A DNA stretch of 9,918 nt from Candidatus Saccharimonadota bacterium (GTDB taxonomy: Bacteria; Patescibacteriota; Saccharimonadia; Saccharimonadales; Saccharimonadaceae), in contig JAFWEB010000039.1 of assembly GCA_017515925.1 (NCBI GenBank), positions 1 to 9,918 on the forward strand, read 5' to 3'. The notes beneath the pieces are model-generated. The model did not search any database. It saw nothing but the letters and a program-made list of their open reading frames with translations, and was not told the origin of the DNA. Every line of letters starts with the position of its first letter. The stretch's first letter is position 1. Positions 1 to 6,384 of this stretch are shown here, piece by piece. Position numbers and translations under genes: made by a program.

Positions 1-1784
1 GCGTCGCAGTTTGCAACCAAGCGCTTGGTGAAGGCCTTTTGGGCGGCTTGGGTGTTTTCGTTGTCACCTTTCCAAGTTTCTAGTGCAGGGGTTTGCAGAG
101 CACGAGAGAATGAGAAGGTAACTGGCCATGGGTATGGACCATTGTTGGTGACGGCTTGGAGATTAGCTGTGGCCTGTTCAATATTCTGGCCACCAGATAG
201 GAATACGATACCAGCCAATGTTTCTGGAACATGGTTACGAAGAACTTCAGCAGTATATTTGCCGACCTCTTCTGGAGTGGACTGGATAGGGTATTTTTTG
301 CCGGCTAGGACCATATTGACTTTGAGGATGGTGGAATTTAGTTTGACACCAGCCTTGGATAGTTCTTCGAACAAGCGATCTAGTACCTTGCCGGTAACAT
401 CTGCACACTGGTCGATAGTATAGTTACCGTCGTAGACTACTTCTGGCTCGACAATTGGTACCATGTCATTATCTTGGCAGATAGATGCATATTCAGCTAA
501 GAGTTCGCAATTTTTCTTGAGTGCGAGTTCGCTTGGCTTGCCAAGATCGATTTCAAAGGCTGCACGCCATTTGCAGAAGCGTAGACCCATCTCGTAGTAT
601 TTAGGCAATTTTTCTTTTAGATGATCGATGCCTTTGGTGTATTTTTCATCACTATCGAGGATGTTTTCTAGACCTTCGTCAACTTTGACACCTGGGATAA
701 TTCCATGTGCAGTGAGATAAGTACAGAAATCACGACCATCGTCTGCTTTTTGCTGGGTAGTTTCGTCAAAGAGGATTACTGCATTGACGTACTTCTCCAA
801 ATCTGGAGTGGTGAGCAAAATATTGCGATAGTCGCGGCGATGTCTTTCGTCGTCTGGGATCATCAAGCCCTGGAATTTCTGATGGATATTACCACCAGAT
901 TCGTCAGCAGCGAGGATACCTTTTCCTCCGGCAACCATACTCTCGGCGATTAGGCGAGCGTCGGTTTTTTCTGTTTCGGCAATCATTTTGATTTTTTCAA
1001 ATGGCATAGTGCCAGAAAGTGAAGATCCTTCTACGTTGACTTTGGCATACTTCAAAGCATCTTTTACGGAGACGCCGCGCACGAGTGCACCAAAGACAGT
1101 AGCTGCGATAATTGAGTGTGAAGTAAGGTGAGTCATTAGATCGATGCGATCAACCTGCCAGCTCTGAGTGACTTTATCTAGTTTGATCTCTTGATCGGTG
1201 ATGTAACAGATAGATGCATTAGTTTTGACATCACCCAAATCTTCTTCGGTAAAGATGATATTTGCCATCTCTAGCAACTTGCGATCGGCATTGGTAGGAT
1301 TTTTAGTGGCATAAACTGCAATCCTAGTCTGAGTGGAAAGAGTGAGATAACTCTTTAGCTCTTTGATAAATTCATCAGTAACGGTAGCGGTGCGATCAAA
1401 ATACATCCAATCAATAGCGCCTTCTGGATTGACCCATTCAGTGCTGACGCGTTCGTTGGAAACAAGATAAGAAATCTTATTCCCATGGCAAAGCATGTAG
1501 CGATAACCATCGGCACGCTGATCATTTGGAATGATTTCGCCACCAGCAAAGCCGAGCTTAGCACCGGCAATGTGAGCGGTGAAATTGTAGCGGTTCAATA
1601 CTTCTAGAGCGACCGCTGCCCCACCATAAATGCTTGTTCTGCGGAAGAACTCGTGTGAGCTTCCATCGAAACCGAAATCAAGCCAAGGTGTACCGTGCTC
1701 GTCGGTTTCAAAATTATTGAGGCGTTCATCCATGCGCAGATAAACATCCTTCAACACTTTCCCAATTATCAAAATATTACTCAT
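1..1784 (-). CDS. fba: PfkB-like domain fused to class I fructose-bisphosphate aldolase (3' end outside window)
   Basis: The frame is open for 594 codons from the ATG at 1784 to the left edge. The stop is missing, probably by only 5-15 residues, since the end aligns near the C-terminus of animal-type aldolases. Residues 275-594 are a class I (Schiff-base) aldolase that reversibly splits fructose-1,6-bisphosphate into DHAP and glyceraldehyde-3-phosphate in the cytoplasm. Visible motifs are LAADES (D294), PGVKVD (K367), CKWR (K405), VEPE (E446), LKVNM (Schiff-base K488) and FLSGGQ, so the catalytic set is complete. Residues 1-270 resemble a PfkB/ribokinase fold: an N-terminal ILIIG strand, a GGAA motif at 54-57, an EED near 180, and the FGALVRG-type helix at 231-237. 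The usual GAGD catalytic motif is replaced by about TSHS (221-224), so kinase activity is doubtful. The fusion roughly doubles normal aldolase length. The start is supported by a -10 box 6 nt upstream and has no Shine-Dalgarno. The aldolase call is firm; the role of the N-terminal domain is unknown. Confidence 0.93.
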   Translation of the reverse strand, partial: MSNILIIGKVLKDVYLRMDERLNNFETDEHGTPWLDFGFDGSSHEFFRRTSIYGGAAVALEVLNRYNFTAHIAGAKLGFAGGEIIPNDQRADGYRYMLCHGNKISYLVSNERVSTEWVNPEGAIDWMYFDRTATVTDEFIKELKSYLTLSTQTRIAVYATKNPTNADRKLLEMANIIFTEEDLGDVKTNASICYITDQEIKLDKVTQSWQVDRIDLMTHLTSHSIIAATVFGALVRGVSVKDALKYAKVNVEGSSLSGTMPFEKIKMIAETEKTDARLIAESMVAGGKGILAADESGGNIHQKFQGLMIPDDERHRRDYRNILLTTPDLEKYVNAVILFDETTQQKADDGRDFCTYLTAHGIIPGVKVDEGLENILDSDEKYTKGIDHLKEKLPKYYEMGLRFCKWRAAFEIDLGKPSELALKKNCELLAEYASICQDNDMVPIVEPEVVYDGNYTIDQCADVTGKVLDRLFEELSKAGVKLNSTILKVNMVLAGKKYPIQSTPEEVGKYTAEVLRNHVPETLAGIVFLSGGQNIEQATANLQAVTNNGPYPWPVTFSFSRALQTPALETWKGDNENTQAAQKAFTKRLVANCD

Positions 1785-1790
1785 GCTTTA

Positions 1791-1820
1791 AGTATAGCAT
1801 AAGATATGCACGGCCGACAA
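1791..1820 (-). promoter_or_regulatory. Promoter of the aldolase fusion, predicted leaderless
   Basis: On the minus strand an extended -10, TGC-TATACT, has its hexamer at 1796-1791. A TTG-containing -35 (TTGTCG, 1820-1815) lies 18 bp upstream. The hexamer ends 6 nt before the ATG at 1784, so normal initiation would fall on the A of the start codon. The -35 overlaps the end of the rpmA terminator. The motif is read directly; the transcription start is inferred. Confidence 0.6.
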
Positions 1821-1847
1821 AAAAAGTCGCATTTTTGCGACTTTTTT
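1820..1847 (-). terminator. Intrinsic terminator after rpmA
   Basis: A perfect 12 bp stem is formed by AAAAAAGTCGCA (1820-1831) and TGCGACTTTTTT (1836-1847), with a 4 nt loop. Its arms are A- and T-rich, so it can act on either strand. On the minus strand it begins 5 nt beyond the rpmA stop codon (1853-1855), and the T-run supplies the U-tract. No plus-strand gene needs it. Confidence 0.85.
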
Positions 1848-1852
1848 GTTGA

Positions 1853-2125
1853 TTAGCGAACTTCTACGCGGACGCGTGGAAGTGATTTGCCAGAGAAGTG
1901 AGTTTTCTTAGTCTTGACGAAAGTAACTACGCCATCTTTGGCAGCATGGATTGTGTAGTTGCGAGACATATAAGTGCCAGGACCAGCAATCTTAGTGCTA
2001 CCAGTCTGACGAACGATAACTTCACCGTTCTTGACCTTCTGACCACCGAAACGCTTGACGCCGAGGCGCTGACCAGCGTTGTTGTGGATGTTCTTGGCGG
2101 TACCGCCGGCTTTCACATGTGACAT
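1853..2125 (-). CDS. rpmA: 50S ribosomal protein bL27
   Basis: This 90-residue protein has bL27 features throughout. The N-terminus SHVKAGGTAKN corresponds to the AHKKAGGS tail that reaches the peptidyl transferase centre. It is followed by RLGVKRFGGQ, then VIVRQTGS and a C-terminal beta barrel segment. The length is normal (about 85-95). There is no cleavable N-terminal extension of the Firmicutes type, so the tail needs only Met removal. The start is one base after the stop of the upstream methyltransferase, and a clear Shine-Dalgarno (AAGGAAG, spacing 7) lies inside that gene's end, so the two are probably co-transcribed. The usual partner rplU (bL21) is not adjacent. Expression likely depends on the methyltransferase promoter, and transcription ends at the hairpin just downstream. 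Confidence 0.97.
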   Translation of the reverse strand: MSHVKAGGTAKNIHNNAGQRLGVKRFGGQKVKNGEVIVRQTGSTKIAGPGTYMSRNYTIHAAKDGVVTFVKTKKTHFSGKSLPRVRVEVR

Positions 2126-2126
2126 A

Positions 2127-3284
2127 TTATTTCTTCCTTAAAACTATTATTTCGCGAGCCACAACTTGCCCATCTCGATAGTAGAGCAAATCCCTTTGGC
2201 TCGTATTCTTATACTTCATAACATTATACCCCAGAGACTCTAATTCGTCAAGTATATTTAGCCTTTGATAGGACCCGTCTGGACGAAGCCAAGCTGGAAT
2301 TGCCATTGCGATTGGAGTTCCAGAGGCGATCTGTTCGTAAACATTCTTGAAAAAACCGACAATTATCGCTTTACAATCATGCATTGCATCCTTCATTTTG
2401 ATATCGGCAGGAGCTAGACTCATCGGAGGTCCTAAGTATCCTTCACAGGCAATCGCATCAATTGGCTGCTTCCAACTATGATTAGTGGCATCACCTTGCT
2501 CTAGGAGAAAATCAGGCTTCTCATCATGAGTAATCCAGTCCAAATTGCGCTCTGAATACTCCACCATTCGATCGCTCAGATCAGTCCCGTAAGGTCTGAA
2601 ATTCATAAGGAAAGCTTCTTGCAGAACCACTCCAGTACCACAGAATGGATCAAGAATTGTGGCGTTTTTTGGTAATGGTCCACAGAGATTGATCAAAATC
2701 TGAGCCAGTTTTGGGGGAAGCATGCCAACTTTTGCATCTCTGGCTGGGCGAGCCTGATCGCGTGAGGTATAGGCATCAATATCTTGAACACCGATTCCGA
2801 CGAACCATCGGTTGGCAAAATGAAGAATCTCATAGTGGCCGGGCTTTTTACAGAGGTGATTGTGATAAACGGTAGCTGTTGACAAATCGGCGCTTTTGTT
2901 TGCTAAAATCCGAACACTTGGTTTTTTGCCAGGAATTATCTCTGTTTTTCTGAGTTTTGCTTTGAGATCCAGGGCCCATCTCTGGCTAGTTCTAGGGCTT
3001 GATTTTTTGGAATAATCTGACACACCTATAACAATTTTGCCATCATAACCGGATGATTTTATATCATCTATGATATATTCCAGAGGGTTTTTGATTTCGC
3101 GTGCAAGCTTCATTGTGCCGCCTAAGCGATCAATATCAGGCTCTCCGGCTTCATTAACAGGGGAAGATTTTGTAAACTTGAATGTGGCTAGTTTTGGCGA
3201 CAAAATCGAGACATTATCAAAAAGACTTTCTAATTCAGCTAGTGATATATTTTTTTGTCGGCCCAGAACTGCTAAATAATCCAT
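2127..3284 (-). CDS. TRM11/Trm-G10-like RNA methyltransferase
   Basis: This 385-residue protein has a two-part build. Residues 1-170 form a THUMP/ferredoxin-like RNA-binding region opening with LGRQKNISLAELESL, typical of the Trm11/Trm-G10 group. Residues 180-385 form a Rossmann SAM-dependent methyltransferase. The linker RPARDAKVGMLPPKLAQ (about 180-196) matches the PKLA segment of that family. The SAM-binding motif I is DPFCGTG (212-218). The catalytic motif IV, usually D/N-PP-Y, reads EGYLGPP here (E281 onward), so the base specificity is uncertain. By family the substrate should be tRNA guanosine (N2), but another structured RNA is possible. It is first in an operon with rpmA and has a leaderless-type promoter. 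The TAA stop lies one base from the rpmA start. Confidence 0.85.
   Translation of the reverse strand: MDYLAVLGRQKNISLAELESLFDNVSILSPKLATFKFTKSSPVNEAGEPDIDRLGGTMKLAREIKNPLEYIIDDIKSSGYDGKIVIGVSDYSKKSSPRTSQRWALDLKAKLRKTEIIPGKKPSVRILANKSADLSTATVYHNHLCKKPGHYEILHFANRWFVGIGVQDIDAYTSRDQARPARDAKVGMLPPKLAQILINLCGPLPKNATILDPFCGTGVVLQEAFLMNFRPYGTDLSDRMVEYSERNLDWITHDEKPDFLLEQGDATNHSWKQPIDAIACEGYLGPPMSLAPADIKMKDAMHDCKAIIVGFFKNVYEQIASGTPIAMAIPAWLRPDGSYQRLNILDELESLGYNVMKYKNTSQRDLLYYRDGQVVAREIIVLRKK
2133..2139 (-). promoter_or_regulatory. Shine-Dalgarno of rpmA
   Basis: AAGGAAG on the minus strand lies 7 nt before the rpmA ATG and within the last codons of the methyltransferase gene. It fixes the rpmA start, and it contrasts with the operon's first gene, which has no such site. 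Confidence 0.75.
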
Positions 3285-3290
3285 AAGTAT

Positions 3291-3299
3291 ATTATACCA
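3291..3299 (-). promoter_or_regulatory. Extended -10 promoter of the methyltransferase-rpmA operon, predicted leaderless
   Basis: The minus strand reads TGG-TATAAT, with the hexamer at 3296-3291, exactly 6 nt before the ATG at 3284. No good -35 is seen at 16-18 bp. No Shine-Dalgarno precedes the ATG. The predicted transcript starts at the initiation codon. Confidence 0.65.
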
Positions 3300-3312
3300 T
3301 ATTTAGAAAATA

Positions 3313-3321
3313 TGTTATAAT
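3313..3321 (+). promoter_or_regulatory. Extended -10 promoter of the ABC transporter gene, predicted leaderless
   Basis: TGT-TATAAT has its hexamer at 3316-3321, 6 nt before the ATG at 3328. There is no recognisable -35; the expected position falls on the opposing -10 of the divergent operon. No Shine-Dalgarno is present. Confidence 0.65.
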
Positions 3322-3327
3322 ATTAAA

Positions 3328-5121
3328 ATGGCAAATAAGAGTCAATATAAGAGTAAAAGACTGACCGGGAGGACACTCCATTATTTTTGGTCTGCCACAA
3401 AAAAGTACAAATTGCTCCTAGCTGGCTCATTTATTACTACTCCGTTAGTTTTTGTCTTACGTGTGATTTCTCCTTTGCTTTTTGCACAGATGATTGAAAT
3501 CGTCTCGCTAAACCTTCCACAAGATCAGATGATGGAGCAACTTTTGCCACTTGCCATTTGGTCATTAGTCCTAGAATTTGCCCGTAATTATATTATCGGT
3601 CCACTCAGACTATATTCTATCTGGGAAATGGAAATCAAGGCGATGAATGATATCGGCAATCAGTGTTTTGATACTGTCGCTGCTCAGAGTATGCAATTTC
3701 ACAACAACCGTTTTTCCGGATCGTTAGTTAGCCAGACTAATAGATTCCTCGGTAGCTATGAGAGATTTATGGATGAGTTACTCTGGAATATTCTTCCAAC
3801 TATTATTGATGTTTCACTGATTCTAGTGATTATGTTTACTCGTGCACCGCTCTTTGCAATGGGTCTACTAGTCTTCATGATTTGTTTCTTGATCATCGCC
3901 TACACTTGGTCTAAAAAGATCACTCCGTTAAATAAGCGCGAGGCAGAATTAGATAACAAGCGTACCGGCCAACTGGCGGATTCTATTTCTAATATTATCT
4001 CTGTTAAATCCTATGCCAAAGAGGAATACGAGCATCATCGCTACGCACGTTTTCACAAAGCGGTAAAAGATGCTAGCCACAATGTTTTGATTGCTGATAC
4101 CAAGCGCAATTACATGATTGACTCGATGGTTTTCTTAATCAACATCGTGATTGTGCTATTCATGCTTTATGGTCGCAATTCGTTTGGGTTATCCATTTCT
4201 ACACTAGTTTTGATTATTAATTATTCTAGTAGCATCATGCGCGATATGTGGGACATTCATTCCGTGTTCAAGACGATGAATCGTATTTTTGGCGATGCTT
4301 ACGAAATGACCGAAATCCTTGATATGAAGGACGATGTGGTAGATGAGCCAGGTTGCAAAGCACTCAAAGTCACCAAATCTGCCATTGATTTTAAGGGTAT
4401 TACATTCAAACATCACGATGCCAGAACGGCGCTATTCAAAGATTTTTCTCTAGAAGTCAAGCCGGGCGAGCGTGTTGGCTTGGTCGGTGTATCTGGATCG
4501 GGTAAAACTACTCTGACTAAATTATTGCTCAGATTTGCCGATGTCAATGAGGGTGAAATTGACATTGATGGCCAGAACATCCGCTATGTCACTCAGAAAA
4601 CTTTGCGCGAGGCAATTGCCTATGTACCACAAGAAACTTCACTTTTCCATCGCACAATTGCCGAAAATATCGCCTATGGTCGCCCAGATGCTAGCCAAAA
4701 AGAAATTGAACGTGCCGCCAAACTTGCTAATGCTGATGAGTTTATCAAAGAATTACCAAACGGCTATGATACTTTGGTCGGTGAACGCGGTGTGAAGCTT
4801 TCCGGTGGCCAGCGTCAGCGCGTAGCGATTGCTAGGGCAATATTAAAAGATGCGCCAATTCTGGTTTTGGATGAGGCTACTTCGGCTCTGGATTCCGAGT
4901 CCGAGGCATTAATCCAGGGAGCCCTGAGTGAATTGATGAAAGGCCGCACCTGTATTGTAATTGCGCACCGCTTGTCCACAGTGGCACATCTAGATCGAAT
5001 CGTAGTGCTAGAAAAAGGCAAAATTGTCGAACAAGGCACTCATCGCCAACTACTAAATGCCGGTGGTTCATATAGTAAACTCTGGAGTAGACAGTCTGGT
5101 GCTTTTCTAGATGAGGACTAA
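3328..5121 (+). CDS. ABC exporter half-transporter (permease-ATPase fusion)
   Basis: This 597-residue protein is a type IV (MsbA/McjD-like) ABC exporter subunit that should work as a homodimer in the cytoplasmic membrane. Residues 1-330 hold six hydrophobic segments, at roughly 28-54, 72-95, 153-170, 174-194, 262-281 and 287-303. Residues 350-590 are a complete nucleotide-binding domain: Walker A GVSGSGKTT (K393), signature LSGGQ (491-495), Walker B ILVLDE (D515, E516) and H-loop histidine H547 in IAHRLST. All ATPase residues are present, so it is predicted active. The substrate cannot be read from sequence; lipids, peptides or drugs are the family's usual cargo. No partner transporter gene is adjacent, which fits a homodimer. 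The ATG at 3328 is supported by the -10 box 6 nt upstream. rarA follows after 33 bp with its own promoter. Confidence 0.94.
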   Translation: MANKSQYKSKRLTGRTLHYFWSATKKYKLLLAGSFITTPLVFVLRVISPLLFAQMIEIVSLNLPQDQMMEQLLPLAIWSLVLEFARNYIIGPLRLYSIWEMEIKAMNDIGNQCFDTVAAQSMQFHNNRFSGSLVSQTNRFLGSYERFMDELLWNILPTIIDVSLILVIMFTRAPLFAMGLLVFMICFLIIAYTWSKKITPLNKREAELDNKRTGQLADSISNIISVKSYAKEEYEHHRYARFHKAVKDASHNVLIADTKRNYMIDSMVFLINIVIVLFMLYGRNSFGLSISTLVLIINYSSSIMRDMWDIHSVFKTMNRIFGDAYEMTEILDMKDDVVDEPGCKALKVTKSAIDFKGITFKHHDARTALFKDFSLEVKPGERVGLVGVSGSGKTTLTKLLLRFADVNEGEIDIDGQNIRYVTQKTLREAIAYVPQETSLFHRTIAENIAYGRPDASQKEIERAAKLANADEFIKELPNGYDTLVGERGVKLSGGQRQRVAIARAILKDAPILVLDEATSALDSESEALIQGALSELMKGRTCIVIAHRLSTVAHLDRIVVLEKGKIVEQGTHRQLLNAGGSYSKLWSRQSGAFLDED

Positions 5122-5138
5122 ACTCATCATATCTGTTG

Positions 5139-5147
5139 TGCTATAAT
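5139..5147 (+). promoter_or_regulatory. Extended -10 promoter of rarA, predicted leaderless
   Basis: TGC-TATAAT has its hexamer at 5142-5147 in the 33 bp gap behind the ABC gene, 7 nt before the ATG at 5155. The RNA would start on or one base before the ATG. No -35 and no Shine-Dalgarno are seen. Confidence 0.6.
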
Positions 5148-5154
5148 ATAATTT

Positions 5155-6351
5155 ATGGAAACAGAAGGTCAGGGAAATAGAATTCCTCTTGCTGAGAGGA
5201 TGCGCCCACGCAATTTGAACGAAGTTGTGGGTCAGTCTGATATTATTGGCGAGGGTAAAATTTTGACCGAGATTGTCAAAAAAGGTGAGCCGGTCAACTT
5301 GATTTTTTGGGGCCCTCCCGGTACTGGCAAGACTACTCTGGCTCGTATTTTGGCGAACGAATTCAAGGCTGATTTTATCGAGCTTTCTGCCGTTACCGCG
5401 CACAAAAGCGATGTCGAAAAAGTCGTAAATCGTGCTCGTCAAAACTGGAATTTGAATACTAGAACTGTGCTTTTTGTGGATGAAATTCATCGTTTCAATA
5501 AAGCCCAGCAAGATGCTTTTTTGCCACATGTAGAATCAGGACTAATCATTTTGATTGGTGCTACTACTGAGAATCCATCTTTTGAAGTCATCTCGCCGCT
5601 ACTTTCTCGTTCACGCGTAGTAGTCGTAAATCCTCTGAAAAAAGAAGACATCATTACAGTCATCAAGCGTGCTATTAAGGAAGAGGGCGCTACGAAGCGT
5701 GTCACTAAAAAAGCAATTGATTATTTGGCAGAATTATCCGGCGGTGATGCTAGGAGCGCACTCGGCGATTTGGAACTAGCACTTTCTCTCGCGCAAACAG
5801 TTGACGAAAATGTAGTAAAAGAAGCAGCTGGTCGCAAAGTACCAGGCTATGATAAATCTGGCGATAAACATTATGATAATATATCTGCATTTATTAAATC
5901 TATGCGTGGTAGCGATGTAGATGCGACATTATATTATCTAGCGCGCATGGTAGAAGCTGGGGAAGATCCAAAGTTTATTGCCCGCAGAATGGTGATTTTT
6001 GCAAGCGAAGATATTGGTATTGCTGGAAACGGCGCGTTGAATCTTGCGGTTTCGGCGTTCCAGGCAGTAGAGCGTGTGGGCATGCCAGAGGGTGGAATCA
6101 TTCTCAGCCATGTAGCAGTGGTGCTGGCTAAATGCAAAAAGAGCCGCAAAACTATCGATGCGTGGTACAAGGCCAAGGAGCTAGCTCATAATTCTATGGG
6201 CCTGCCAGTGCCAACTCATCTGCGCAATGCTCCAACCAAACTCATGAAAGATCTAGGTTTTGGCAAAGGTCAAAAATGGGAAGCCGGTTTCCATTTGGAT
6301 AAAAGTTATCTGCCAGACGAAATTGCAAACCAGAAGATTTACGAAGACTAA
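5155..6351 (+). CDS. rarA: Replication-associated recombination protein A (RarA/MgsA AAA+ ATPase)
   Basis: This 398-residue cytoplasmic AAA+ ATPase is of the RarA/MgsA/WRNIP1 family, which acts at stalled replication forks and ssDNA gaps as a tetramer. The N-terminus PLAERMRPRNLNEVVGQ is the family's opening. It is followed by Walker A GPPGTGKT (53-60), Walker B LFVDEIHRFNKAQQDAFLP (D108, E109), sensor 1 GATTEN (134-139), an arginine-finger segment LLSRSR (148-153) and GGDARSAL sensor 2. The C-terminal half carries the family's oligomerisation region (ASEDIGIAG, PTHLRNAPTKLMKDLG). It is about 50 residues shorter than the E. coli protein but lacks no named motif. It has its own -10 box although it lies 33 bp behind the ABC gene, so read-through co-transcription is also possible. 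The gene converges on the metallopeptidase gene with a 10 bp gap. Confidence 0.96.
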   Translation: METEGQGNRIPLAERMRPRNLNEVVGQSDIIGEGKILTEIVKKGEPVNLIFWGPPGTGKTTLARILANEFKADFIELSAVTAHKSDVEKVVNRARQNWNLNTRTVLFVDEIHRFNKAQQDAFLPHVESGLIILIGATTENPSFEVISPLLSRSRVVVVNPLKKEDIITVIKRAIKEEGATKRVTKKAIDYLAELSGGDARSALGDLELALSLAQTVDENVVKEAAGRKVPGYDKSGDKHYDNISAFIKSMRGSDVDATLYYLARMVEAGEDPKFIARRMVIFASEDIGIAGNGALNLAVSAFQAVERVGMPEGGIILSHVAVVLAKCKKSRKTIDAWYKAKELAHNSMGLPVPTHLRNAPTKLMKDLGFGKGQKWEAGFHLDKSYLPDEIANQKIYED

Positions 6352-6384
6352 GTGGGGAAAATTAGCTCACCTTGGTTTCGTAAA
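6338..6384. repeat. Inverted repeat across the two convergent stop codons
   Basis: TTTACGAA (6338-6345) is repeated inverted as TTCGTAAA (6377-6384), with 31 nt between that contain both stop codons and a weaker bulged pairing (AAGTG against CACCTT). No T-run follows on either strand, so it is not a classic terminator. It is the only candidate structure separating the two convergent genes. The arms partly arise because both proteins end with a Tyr-Glu pair, so chance is possible. Confidence 0.35.

Noticed and set aside
25..423. Plus-strand 132-codon open frame
   Set aside because: It lies antisense to the conserved catalytic half of the aldolase, with no ribosome binding site and no recognisable protein character.
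5107..5529. Minus-strand 140-codon open frame
   Set aside because: It lies antisense to the start of rarA including Walker A and B. The rarA motifs and promoter explain the region.
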